This document shows, one piece after another, positions 1 to 7,185 of a DNA stretch of 38,489 nucleotides. The position numbers and the translations under genes are program-made. Within the stretch, counting starts at the first letter, position 1. Every line of letters starts with the position of its first letter. Below the pieces are notes generated by a model. The model saw only the letters and a program-made list of their open reading frames with translations. It had not been told where the DNA came from and did not search any database. Source of the stretch: Candidatus Rokuibacteriota bacterium (GTDB lineage Bacteria; Methylomirabilota; Methylomirabilia; Rokubacteriales; CSP1-6); contig VGLJ01000046.1 in NCBI GenBank assembly GCA_016866775.1, positions 1 through 38,489 on the forward strand, given 5' to 3'.

Positions 1-157
1 TGCGGGCCCGATGATCCGCGGGCAGCAGGCCCTCGAGATCCACGGGGCGCACCTCGACCTGTTCCCGGTTCGGCCGCTGCAGTCGCGGCTCGCCCTTCGC
101 TTCAAGCGGCGGACGCGGTGTCTCCGGACTCGGCAACTCGAACAGGGTGTCGTTCAT
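1..157 (-). CDS. IS1182/IS5-like transposase, N-terminal fragment (cut by window edge)
   Basis: Reading leftward from the ATG at 157-155, an open frame of 52 codons runs off the window edge. The product starts MNDTLFELPSPETPRPP and continues with RLQRPNREQVEVRPVD and LEGLLPADHRAR. This matches my memory of the start of DUF772-type transposases (IS1182 and relatives), where an R-PNR-Q-E-RP-DL-ALLP-DH-R segment precedes the DDE catalytic domain. The catalytic part would lie outside the window, so it is unknown whether the transposase is intact. It points away from the cupin gene, and about 62 nt separate its start from the cupin stop. The family call rests on recognition of this short N-terminal motif only. 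Confidence 0.72.
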   Translation of the reverse strand, partial: MNDTLFELPSPETPRPPLEAKGEPRLQRPNREQVEVRPVDLEGLLPADHRAR

Positions 158-219
158 GCGCCGACTCTACGATCCCTGTCGCGTTGTCGGCGAGCAATTT
201 CCCAAATCTTCACAGGCTC
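1..219 (-). mobile_element. End of an insertion sequence abutting the cupin stop codon
   Basis: The fragment carrying the transposase start seems to end beside the cupin gene. Read on the minus strand, the bases directly after the cupin TGA (222-220) are GAGCCTGTGAAGATTTGGG, which I take as a candidate terminal inverted repeat. The opposite end lies outside the window, so neither the inverted repeat partner nor a target duplication can be checked here. The exact boundary is inference. Confidence 0.5.
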
Positions 220-549
220 TCAGTCGACGATGAAGAGCTTCGCGCCGGTCGGCGTGTACGAGCGATGCGCGTCCGCCCCGTCGGCCACCTGGTAGCTCAC
301 GCCCGGCTTCAGCGTCATCGTGCGGCCGTCCTTCAGCTCGGTGTGCAGCTCGCCCTCGAGGCAGAGCAGGATGTGGCCCTTCTCGCACCAGTGGTCGGCG
401 AGATACCCCGCCGTGTATTCGACCATCCGCACGCGGATCCCGCCGAACTCGCGCGTGCGCCAGTAGGCGGCGCCGCGCTCGCCCTTGTGCTCGGTGCGCT
501 CGATCGACGACCAGTCGGTCGTCCCGAAGGGGATGTCCTTCATCTCCAT
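220..549 (-). CDS. DHCW-motif cupin-fold protein
   Basis: This small single-domain cupin has 109 residues. It carries the sequence YLADHWCEKGHILLCLEGEL, which includes the DHW/C-containing metal-site segment that names the DHCW cupin group, followed by the second cupin strand GVSYQVADGADAHRS and the usual C-terminus KLFIVD. It therefore appears full length even though the insertion sequence begins immediately after its stop. Members of this group have no established reaction; a small beta-barrel binding a metal or small ligand is expected in the cytoplasm, as no signal peptide is seen. It lies 3 nt downstream of the nitroreductase and is probably the last gene of that transcript. Insertion of the IS at the stop codon may have replaced its original terminator. 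Confidence 0.85.
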   Translation of the reverse strand: MEMKDIPFGTTDWSSIERTEHKGERGAAYWRTREFGGIRVRMVEYTAGYLADHWCEKGHILLCLEGELHTELKDGRTMTLKPGVSYQVADGADAHRSYTPTGAKLFIVD

Positions 550-552
550 GCG

Positions 553-1218
553 CTAGCCTCCGAGCGCGGGGCCGCCCCAGCGCTCGCGCATCGCGAACTC
601 GGCGACGGGCTTCCGCTTGAGCTTCGTCAGCCGCTTCACGGGCCGCCCCAGCGGCATCACCGCGCACACCGCGACGTGCGACGGCAGCCCGAGCAACGCC
701 TGGATCGCCGGCTCCTGCGCGGTGGCGAGCGTGGTGATCGTGCCCGCGAAGCCTTCGTGACGCGCGCCCATCAGGATGTTCCACGCGAACGGATAGATCG
801 ACGCGCCGCTGATGACCCCGATGCGCTTCAGGTCCTGGTCGATCGAGGCGACCACTTTCAGATCCACGCAGATCACCAGGACCACCGGCGCCTTCGCGAG
901 CGGCTCCATCAAGCGCGCCGGCGGCTGGGTGCGCTCGATGGCCGCCGCGTCGACTCTCGGAGGATCGATCGTGTTCCACGGGCTCTCGCCGTTCGCCGCC
1001 TGCGCCGCGTACCGCTTGGCGGCGATGCCGGAGAGCCGCGCGAGCTCGTCCTTCGTCTTCTGGTCGCGGACGACGACCACCTTCCAGCCCTGCCGGTTGC
1101 CGCCGCTCGGCGCGAACCGCGCGTGGTCGAGGAGCTTGACGAGCACCTTGTCCGGCACGGGGTCGTTCGTGAACTCCCGCGCCGAGAACGTGGTGCGCAT
1201 GACCTCGAAAAGCTCCAT
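553..1218 (-). CDS. Nitroreductase family protein
   Basis: This 221-residue protein has the nitroreductase (FMN-binding) pattern. An N-terminal MRTTFSAREFTNDPVPDKV segment supplies the usual R-S-R-F-like phosphate-binding arm. LLDHARFAPSGGNRQGWKVV is the A-PS-GN-QPW-like flavin pocket, and a GLPSHVAVCAVMPLGRP segment corresponds to the GLP-H/G-PLG region near the C-terminus. Such enzymes use FMN and NAD(P)H to reduce nitro groups, quinones or unsaturated compounds, or act in dehalogenation; the substrate cannot be told from sequence. It starts 2 nt after the stop of the FecR-domain gene and ends 3 nt before the cupin, so it is probably co-transcribed with both and with the upstream LLM flavin oxidoreductase. 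Confidence 0.88.
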   Translation of the reverse strand: MELFEVMRTTFSAREFTNDPVPDKVLVKLLDHARFAPSGGNRQGWKVVVVRDQKTKDELARLSGIAAKRYAAQAANGESPWNTIDPPRVDAAAIERTQPPARLMEPLAKAPVVLVICVDLKVVASIDQDLKRIGVISGASIYPFAWNILMGARHEGFAGTITTLATAQEPAIQALLGLPSHVAVCAVMPLGRPVKRLTKLKRKPVAEFAMRERWGGPALGG

Positions 1219-1220
1219 GG

Positions 1221-2210
1221 TTACGCCCCCGGCGACGCGATGTTGATGCGCGTGTTGGCGCCCTCGATACGGATGTGGGCGCTGTTCGTGTCCGTGAGTG
1301 TCGGCGTGCCACCGATGAACGGGGTGCTGCCGATGGCGACGTTGTTGAAGTCGCCGCCGTTGGCCTTCGAAATCGTCACGCCGCCCGCCGTCGACTGCTC
1401 GGCCGTGGTGGTCGTCGGCGTGACCGTCGGCGGCGGCGCCAGGATGCCGGCCTGCTGCGCGCCTCCGGTGATGGTGGTGAGCAGCGTGACCGCCGTCTGC
1501 ACCTGCTGCGCCTTCACCTGTTCCTTGCCGGTGTCACCGCCGTCCTTCACCCCGCTCGGCTTGAGTCCGGACTGCGCCTGAGTCGATTCGCTCGCCGTCA
1601 TGGTCGACGTCGTCGGCGTGGCGAGGCCGGCGCCCTGGTCCTTCTGATTCGCGCCGACCGACAGCGGCACTCCGAGCGGCTGGCGCGTGCCGGGATCGGG
1701 CGGCTGCGCCGTGATGCTGCCGCGCAGGACGTAGAAGTTCGTCGGCACGGCCGGCGCGGGACCGCCGACCTGCGCGCTCCGGCGGTTCACTTCGGTGATC
1801 ACGACGGTGCCGCGCACGGCGGCCACCGCGTTCGGCGTGCGGATCTGGATCATCTCGTCCGGGCGCATCTTCTCGCGCGCCACCGCGAGCGCGAACTTGC
1901 CGGAGTCGAGGTCGATCGTCGAGCGCCCGGGCACCTCGGTGATCGTGAGCACGGAGCGCTCGCGCACGGTGACGACGGCCTTGCCGCCGAGGAGCATGCG
2001 GGCGAGCGACTTGTCGCCGGTGGTGACGGTGTCCTGCAGGAGGACGTCGTCCTTGAACTTCAGTGGCACGGGGTCGGGCAGCGCGACGCGCCGGGCGCTG
2101 ACGTTGCCTTCGAGGGTGGTGACGACACCGGCCTTCGGTTGCTGCGCGATCGCGCCCGGCGGCGCGAGGATGAGGGTGGACAGCAGAACGGCGAGAGTGC
2201 GCTTGATCAC
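1221..2210 (-). CDS. Secreted FecR-domain protein (smaller paralogue)
   Basis: The start is taken as GTG at 2210-2208, which overlaps the TGA of the upstream LLM gene in GTGTGA and has an AAGGAG ribosome site just upstream. The paralogue at 3581-5935 begins with the same MIKR-like residues. The 329-residue product has a signal peptide ending near GAIAQ, then a FecR domain of about 110 residues (GVVTTLEGNVSARR, LLQDTVTTGDKSLARMLLGG, TPNAVAAVRGTVVITEV). A Ser/Thr/Gln-rich linker and a short Asn/Gly-rich tail follow (HIRIEGANTRINIASPGA). There is no transmembrane helix after the domain and no sigma factor nearby, so this is not a classical FecR sigma regulator. It is more likely a periplasmic or surface protein using FecR as a structural module. 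Confidence 0.85.
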   Translation of the reverse strand: MIKRTLAVLLSTLILAPPGAIAQQPKAGVVTTLEGNVSARRVALPDPVPLKFKDDVLLQDTVTTGDKSLARMLLGGKAVVTVRERSVLTITEVPGRSTIDLDSGKFALAVAREKMRPDEMIQIRTPNAVAAVRGTVVITEVNRRSAQVGGPAPAVPTNFYVLRGSITAQPPDPGTRQPLGVPLSVGANQKDQGAGLATPTTSTMTASESTQAQSGLKPSGVKDGGDTGKEQVKAQQVQTAVTLLTTITGGAQQAGILAPPPTVTPTTTTAEQSTAGGVTISKANGGDFNNVAIGSTPFIGGTPTLTDTNSAHIRIEGANTRINIASPGA

Positions 2211-3427
2211 ACGCGCTCCTTGGCGGCCATCTTGGCCTTCAGTTGCTCCGGCGTCAGCCGGACGATGTCCTCGTTTTGATGCGCGTACAGCGTGTACGTG
2301 TCGGCGCCCTCGTCGGAGATGGCGATGCGGCCTGCGAGGACGTCGGCCTTCCATCGCGCGTGCTCGGTCTCCCGGGCGTGGAATTCGGGCATGACTTCAC
2401 GGGCGAACAGCTCGAGGCTCCGGCAGATGTCGTCATGAGACGTGCGGCCGGCCTGGTTCAGGAGGATGACCTGATCGACGCCGGTCGCCTCGAACTCCCT
2501 CAGGCGCGCGCGGATCGTCGCGGGCGAGCCGATGAGCCCGCTGCGCAGCGTCTGCTGCGCCTTCTCGGTGTGGCGCCACGCCTGATAGGCGTCCCACATG
2601 TTGCCTTCACCGGGATTCGGGATGCCGTGGCGCCCGTAGTGCGAGAGGCAGAAGACGAAGAACGTCCATCCCGCGGCCTTCTCGAGCGCTTCCTCGTCGG
2701 TCTCGGCGCACATGAAGCCGCTCACCATGGCGATGTTGGGATTCGCCGGATAGTCGGTGAGCCGGGCCTGATGCTGCGTGAGCTCGATGTAGTAGCGGTT
2801 CACCCACGCGCGCGCGGCGTCGGGCGAGACGAACTGGAAGCCGAGCGCGCCCATGCCCCAGCGCCCGGCGTTCGCGATCGTCTGGATGTTCGAGCACGCC
2901 ACCCAGAGCGGCGGGTGCGGCTTCTGGAACGGCTTGGGCAGCACGTTCCGCGCGGGGAACTTGAAGTGAGTCCCGTCCCACTCGTGCCGCTGGCGGGTGA
3001 ACGCGGGGACGAGCGCGCGCACCGCCTCCTCCCACACCTCGCGCTTCTCGCGCACGCGCGCGCCGAACGGGTGCAGCTCCACCGGCCCCTGGCCCTCGCC
3101 GAGCCCCAGCTCGACGCGCCCGCCGGACAGGAGGTCCAGGGTCGCGACCCGTTCCGCGACGCGGATCGGGTGATTGGTCGGGAGCTGGATGATCCCGTGG
3201 CCGAGCCGGATGCGCCGGGTGCGCTGGCTGGCGGCCCCGAGGAACACTTCAGGGGCCGAACAATGCGAATACTCCTCGAGGAAGTGGTGCTCGACGCACC
3301 AGGCGTAGTCGAAGCCGAGCCGGTCGGCGAGCTCGATCTGGGTCAGGGCGTCCTGTAAGAGATTGAATTCACTGAGCTCCCCCCAGGGACGGGGAAGCTG
3401 CAGCTCGTAAAAGATGCCAAACTTCAT
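2207..3427 (-). CDS. LLM-class flavin-dependent oxidoreductase (luciferase-like)
   Basis: The start is the ATG at 3427-3425, giving MKFGIFYELQLPRPW, the usual first strand of the luciferase-like TIM barrel. An ATG 21 nt further upstream exists but adds residues the family lacks. The protein has 406 residues. WCVEHHFLEEYS is the family's EHH segment, RIRLGHGIIQLPTNHPIRVAE the second typical block, and LDLLSGGRVELGLGEGQG the third. These enzymes use reduced flavin and O2 for monooxygenation, or F420/FMN for hydride transfer. The substrate is unknown. The gene is flanked on both sides by paralogous FecR-domain genes, and it overlaps the downstream one by 4 nt. Upstream lies the double-hairpin repeat, so it may have its own promoter rather than being read from the larger FecR gene. 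Confidence 0.92.
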   Translation of the reverse strand: MKFGIFYELQLPRPWGELSEFNLLQDALTQIELADRLGFDYAWCVEHHFLEEYSHCSAPEVFLGAASQRTRRIRLGHGIIQLPTNHPIRVAERVATLDLLSGGRVELGLGEGQGPVELHPFGARVREKREVWEEAVRALVPAFTRQRHEWDGTHFKFPARNVLPKPFQKPHPPLWVACSNIQTIANAGRWGMGALGFQFVSPDAARAWVNRYYIELTQHQARLTDYPANPNIAMVSGFMCAETDEEALEKAAGWTFFVFCLSHYGRHGIPNPGEGNMWDAYQAWRHTEKAQQTLRSGLIGSPATIRARLREFEATGVDQVILLNQAGRTSHDDICRSLELFAREVMPEFHARETEHARWKADVLAGRIAISDEGADTYTLYAHQNEDIVRLTPEQLKAKMAAKERV

Positions 3428-3500
3428 GGCCGCAGCAGCATACCCCAAACGCTGCCGCGCGATGCCACGCCTTCGCCGGGGTTTTTGCGGCGGCTACGGG

Positions 3501-3574
3501 GGCGCTCGCGGAGGGCCGGGATTCACTCCCGGCCCGGAGCGTGGAGGGCTTGGGGGGCCGCTAGAGGCCCCCCA
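3501..3574. repeat. Dispersed double-hairpin repeat, copy A (intergenic)
   Basis: This 74-bp element lies between the LLM gene and the stop of the larger FecR gene. It holds two perfect inverted repeats. Hairpin 2 has arms GGGCCGGGA (3513-3521) and TCCCGGCCC (3527-3535) around a 5-nt loop. Hairpin 1 has arms GGGGGGCC (3552-3559) and GGCCCCCC (3566-3573) around a 6-nt loop. The opposite strand matches 27410-27487 along its whole length, apart from a 3-nt difference in hairpin 1, a 1-nt spacer difference and a few substitutions. It starts 7 nt after the FecR stop, so in RNA it could act as a terminator or 3' stabiliser, although no U tract follows. Confidence 0.9.
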
Positions 3575-3580
3575 TCAAGG

Positions 3581-5935
3581 TCAATTGCCGGAGACGATCA
3601 GCTTGCTCGTCGCGCCGTCGATGATGACGTGCGCCGTGTTCGCGCCGGCCGACAAGTTGATGGTGGCGTTCCCGCTGTTCTTGAATGTGTTGCTGACGCT
3701 GACGTTGGCCGAGGTGCCGCTGTTCGTGAAGAAGAACTTGACCCCGTTGATCACGGCGCACGACCCGCTGCACACGCTGTTCGTCAGATTGATGGTCGCG
3801 GTGGTGCTGTTGAAGTTCACCAGGCCGCCCGAGACCTTCACGACCGAGCCGCCGGCCACCTTCAGGAGCGCGCCGTTCGAGATGTTCAGCGTGCCCCCGA
3901 TCATGCTGATCAGGTCGCCGCTGGTGATGTTGAGGAAGCTGCCGCCGGCGACATTGATCGCCGACCCGTTGCCGATCGTGAGCGTCGAGCCGTCGATCTT
4001 CACGATCGGGCCGATCGCGGTGAGCTTGGCCTTGTTCGCGAGATTGATGCCCTCCGCCGCCGTCGTCAGCGAAGCGCCGCTTCTCAGGCTCAGCAGGGGC
4101 GCGCTCGCGCTGAGCAGCGCCGTGTCCATGTGGAGACCACCGCCATCGATGGTGATGGTCGCGCCGCTCGACGCCTCGAAAAACGGGCCCGAGCCGCTGC
4201 GCACCAGGGGCTGGCCCGTTCCGAGCGTCAGCGTGCTGCTACTGCACGGCGGGAAGCACGTCTCGATGACCTCGCTCGTCGTCGCGCCGCCCCCGCCGCC
4301 GGCGTGCAGGATCGAGAAGCTCAGGATCTTGTGCGTGCCGCCGGTGAACGACAAGAACGGGTCCGTCCCGTCGGACCCGCCGATCTTGCCGCCGGCTAAC
4401 ACGAAGTCGCGCGCGCCGGTCGTGTCGAGGCCGCTGCCGGTGACGGTCCGCAGCAGGGGTGCGGTGATCGCCGTCTCGGTGGCTTCCAACTGGGCCCGGA
4501 CCGACGATGACAAGCCACCCTGCGTGAGGCGGCGGAGGAGGTTCGCGGCCTCGCTGCGTACTGCATCATCGCGCCCGCCGAGGCTGCCGACGATGCTCGC
4601 GAGCGTGACGTCGCCGCCGAGGAGGCCGGCGAGCTGTCCGGAGACCGCCTTCAACACGTTCGTGTCGTTCGAGAGCTCCTGCGCCCTCACGATCTGGTTG
4701 TTGACCGCGAGGATCGGCGGCGCCGAGGCACCGGACGGTCCCCTGCTGTCAGCGACGACCCCCCCAAAAGTGCCGACCGCGACGATCGGCGGCGCCGAGG
4801 CACCGAACCGGAGGCCGGGCATGGACGCTGAGGAGAGCTTTGTGTCGACCCCGACGACCGGCGGCGCCGAGGCACCGAACTGGAGGCCGGGCATGGACGC
4901 TGAGGGGGGCATTGTGTCGACCCCGACGACCGGCGGCGCCGAGGCACCGAACTGGAGGCCGGGCATGGACGCTGAGGGGGGCATTGTGTCGACCGGCACC
5001 CCGCGCCCCGTGCCGTCCCCGACGACCGGCGGCGCCGAGGCACCGAACTGGAGGCCGGGCATGGACGCTGAGGGGGGCATTGTGTCGACCCCGACGACCG
5101 GCGGCGCCGAGGCACCGGGCGGCGGTGGCGACGGCGGGGCCTTCTGCGGAGGCGCCACGGCCTGCGCCGCTTGTCCCTCGGTCGGGCCGCCCGTGAGCGC
5201 GGTCACGAGCGTCGTGGCCGTCCGCACGGCCTGCGCCTTCACCTGCTCCTTGCCCGCTTCGCCGCCGCCCTTCGGTCCGCTCGGCTTGAGTCCGGACTGC
5301 GCCTGAGTCGATTCGCTCGCCGTCATGGTCGCGGTCGTCGGCGTGGCGAGGCCGGCGCCCTGGTACCTCTGCATCGCGCCGACCGACAGCGGCACTCCGA
5401 CCGGTCGGCGCGTGCCCGGATCGAGCAACTGCGCCGTGATCGTGCCGCTCAGCACGTAGAAGTTCGTGCGCACCGCCGGCGCGGCACCGCCGATCTGCGC
5501 GCTCTGCCGGGTCACTTCGGTGATCACGACGGTGCCGCGAACGCCGGCGACGGCGTTCGGCGTGCGGATCTGGATCTCCTCGCCCGGCCGCATCTTCTCC
5601 CGCGCCACCGCGAGGGCGAATTTGCCGGACTCGAGATCGATCGTGGACTTGCCCGGGACTTCGGTGATCGTGAGGATCGACCGCTCGCGGACGGTCACGA
5701 CGGCCTTGCCGCCCAGGAACATCCGGGCCAGCGACTGGTCCCCCGTGGCGACCGTGTCCTGCAGGAACACTTCATCCTTGAGTTTGAGAGGGAGAGGGCC
5801 GGGGAGGGCCACGCGCCGGGCGCTGACATTGCCCTCCAGAACGGTCACCACGCCCGCTTTCGGCTGCTGGGCCGCGGCGATAGCCGGCGCGACGAGCACC
5901 GAGGACAGCATCAGGGCAAGGCAGCGCTTGATCAT
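3581..5935 (-). CDS. Large secreted FecR-domain protein with tandem repeats and beta-solenoid-like tail
   Basis: The start is the ATG at 5935-5933 (MIKRCLALMLSSVLVAPAI), matching the start of the smaller paralogue; an ATG 15 nt upstream is an alternative. The 784-residue product has a signal peptide ending around AIAAAQ and a FecR domain (about 30-145) nearly identical to the paralogue. A shared linker containing ATMTASESTQAQSGLKPSG comes next. A Pro/Ala-rich region follows with 24-residue repeats of the form GASAPPVVGVDTMPPSASM, then an Asn/Gly/Ser-rich C-terminal third (about 540-784) with regularly spaced strands such as INVAGGSFLNITSGD. The tail resembles a right-handed beta-helix as in surface passenger proteins. 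The role is unknown; an extracytoplasmic structural or adhesive protein is inferred. A sigma70-like promoter lies just upstream. Confidence 0.85.
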   Translation of the reverse strand: MIKRCLALMLSSVLVAPAIAAAQQPKAGVVTVLEGNVSARRVALPGPLPLKLKDEVFLQDTVATGDQSLARMFLGGKAVVTVRERSILTITEVPGKSTIDLESGKFALAVAREKMRPGEEIQIRTPNAVAGVRGTVVITEVTRQSAQIGGAAPAVRTNFYVLSGTITAQLLDPGTRRPVGVPLSVGAMQRYQGAGLATPTTATMTASESTQAQSGLKPSGPKGGGEAGKEQVKAQAVRTATTLVTALTGGPTEGQAAQAVAPPQKAPPSPPPPGASAPPVVGVDTMPPSASMPGLQFGASAPPVVGDGTGRGVPVDTMPPSASMPGLQFGASAPPVVGVDTMPPSASMPGLQFGASAPPVVGVDTKLSSASMPGLRFGASAPPIVAVGTFGGVVADSRGPSGASAPPILAVNNQIVRAQELSNDTNVLKAVSGQLAGLLGGDVTLASIVGSLGGRDDAVRSEAANLLRRLTQGGLSSSVRAQLEATETAITAPLLRTVTGSGLDTTGARDFVLAGGKIGGSDGTDPFLSFTGGTHKILSFSILHAGGGGGATTSEVIETCFPPCSSSTLTLGTGQPLVRSGSGPFFEASSGATITIDGGGLHMDTALLSASAPLLSLRSGASLTTAAEGINLANKAKLTAIGPIVKIDGSTLTIGNGSAINVAGGSFLNITSGDLISMIGGTLNISNGALLKVAGGSVVKVSGGLVNFNSTTATINLTNSVCSGSCAVINGVKFFFTNSGTSANVSVSNTFKNSGNATINLSAGANTAHVIIDGATSKLIVSGN
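4779..5120 (-). repeat. 72-bp in-frame tandem repeat
   Basis: Units of 72 bp (24 codons) begin at 4779, 4851, 4923, 5019 and, partially, 5091. Those at 4851, 4923 and 5019 are identical over 72 bases by eye; the one at 4779 has several substitutions, and a further degenerate unit may lie before it. A 24-bp insert (4995-5018) separates two units, so the reading frame is kept. The near identity of the copies implies recent expansion or gene conversion. Confidence 0.92.
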
Positions 5936-5980
5936 GGTCGGACCGCCCATCCGATCAGGATGAAAAACCTTTCATACCGA

Positions 5981-6010
5981 ATTATCGGCAGCGGGCCCGG
6001 AAATTGTCAA
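5981..6010 (-). promoter_or_regulatory. Sigma70-type promoter for the large FecR gene
   Basis: On the minus strand a perfect TTGACA (6010-6005) is followed after 18 bp by GATAAT (5986-5981), one mismatch from the -10 consensus. The start codon lies about 45 nt past the -10. In this GC-rich sequence such an AT-rich pair is conspicuous. An arm pair ATGAAA/TTTCAT (5960-5975) lies in the predicted 5' untranslated region. Confidence 0.72.
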
Positions 6011-6022
6011 TTGTTCATGCGA

Positions 6023-6040
6023 GTGTCAGCGGGCTGACAC
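6023..6040. promoter_or_regulatory. Perfect 18-bp palindrome between aroC and the FecR promoter
   Basis: GTGTCAGC-GG-GCTGACAC is a perfect inverted repeat located 15 nt after the aroC stop and 12 nt upstream of the -35 box of the FecR gene. It could be an operator for a dimeric regulator or part of an aroC transcription terminator. The two-base centre would force a shortened RNA stem, and no U tract follows, so an operator is slightly favoured. Confidence 0.5.
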
Positions 6041-6055
6041 CACGCGGGGAGGGGG

Positions 6056-7147
6056 TTACTTCGGATCTTCTCCGGTGATGGCGAGGTGGCGCAGGGCGTG
6101 GTCGGCGAGGACGAGGGTCGTCATGGCCTCGACCATCGGGACGGCGCGGGGCAGGACGCACGGATCATGGCGTCCTCGGCCCTTGATGGTCGTGTCTTCG
6201 TGGGTGACGCTGACCGTGCGCTGCTCGCGCATGATCGTGGCGGTGGGCTTGAAGGCAACCCGGAAGTAGATGGTCTCGCCGTTGGTGATGCCGCCCTGGA
6301 CGCCGCCCGAGCGGTTGGTGCGGGTCCGGACGCGGCCTCCCTCCATATAGAACTCGTCGTTGTGGGCGGAGCCGCGGAGCTCCGTGCCCGCGAAGCCGGT
6401 GCCGATCTCGAATCCCTTGCTGGCCGGGAGGCTCAGCACCGCCTTGGCCAGATCCGCTTCGAGGCGATCGAAGACCGGCTCGCCCCATCCCGGCGGGCAC
6501 CCGCGCACCGCGCACGTGACTAGGCCGCCGAGCGAGTCGCCGTCCTTCCGCGCGGCTTCGACGGCCGCGATCATCCGCTCGGCCGTGGCGAGATCGGGGC
6601 AACGGATCGGTGTCAGGTCCACCTGCTCGCGCGTGACCTTCTCGATGTCGCACTCCGCCGCCAGCGTGCCGACCCTCGAGACCCACGCGACGACCGTGAC
6701 GCTCCAGCGCATCGCGAGGAGCTTGCGCGCGATGGCGCCCGCCGCCACGCGGCCCGCGGTCTCGCGCGCGCTCGTCCGGCCGCCGCCGCGCCAGTCGCGG
6801 ACGCCGTACTTCGCCTCGTAGGTGTAGTCCGCGTGGCTCGGCCGATATTTCTCCTGCACCTCGCGGTAGTCGCCGGGGCGCATGTCGAGGTTCGGCATCT
6901 CCAGGCTGATCGGCGTGCCGAGGGTCTGGCCCTCGAAGACGCCTGAAAGGATCCGCACGGTGTCCGTTTCTTTGCGTTGGGTGACGAGGTGGCTCTGCCC
7001 CGGCGCGCGCCGATCGAGATCGGGCTGGATGTCGGCTTCCGACAGCGGCAGCTGCGGTGGACAGCCGTCGACGACGGCCCCGATGGCCGCGCCGTGGGAT
7101 TCGCCCCACGTCGTCACGCGGAAGAGCTGGCCGAACGTGTTACCCAC
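6056..7147 (-). CDS. aroC: Chorismate synthase
   Basis: This cytoplasmic enzyme converts 5-enolpyruvylshikimate-3-phosphate to chorismate with reduced FMN, the last step of the shikimate pathway. The 363-residue product has the usual family length and all three signature regions: the N-terminal [18 protein letters not shown], the middle [18 protein letters not shown], and [12 protein letters not shown] near residue 295. The start is GTG at 7147-7145 and fits the family start exactly. The conserved DQRS-KDY region reads DMRPGDY here, a familiar variant. The gene stands alone rather than with other aro genes, and a divergently read MFS gene starts 38 bp away, so the two share a very short promoter region. 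Confidence 0.97.
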   Translation of the reverse strand: MGNTFGQLFRVTTWGESHGAAIGAVVDGCPPQLPLSEADIQPDLDRRAPGQSHLVTQRKETDTVRILSGVFEGQTLGTPISLEMPNLDMRPGDYREVQEKYRPSHADYTYEAKYGVRDWRGGGRTSARETAGRVAAGAIARKLLAMRWSVTVVAWVSRVGTLAAECDIEKVTREQVDLTPIRCPDLATAERMIAAVEAARKDGDSLGGLVTCAVRGCPPGWGEPVFDRLEADLAKAVLSLPASKGFEIGTGFAGTELRGSAHNDEFYMEGGRVRTRTNRSGGVQGGITNGETIYFRVAFKPTATIMREQRTVSVTHEDTTIKGRGRHDPCVLPRAVPMVEAMTTLVLADHALRHLAITGEDPK

Positions 7148-7185
7148 GCGTCGAGAATACCCCGTCGTGGGCTAGATTAGGGCCC

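Noticed and set aside
3552-3573. Classical intrinsic terminator
   Set aside because: The stem is strong, but no run of T follows on either strand, and the same stem occurs in the middle of a coding region in the second copy. A terminator role is possible but not its defining property.
4779-5120. CRISPR-like array
   Set aside because: The units are 72 bp, directly adjacent and in frame within a coding region. There are no short repeats with unique spacers and no cas genes.
3414-5306. A 630-codon plus-strand open frame across the large FecR gene
   Set aside because: It is the complement of a gene with signal peptide, FecR domain and paralogue on the minus strand. It also reads through the repeats and hairpin element with no recognisable domain.
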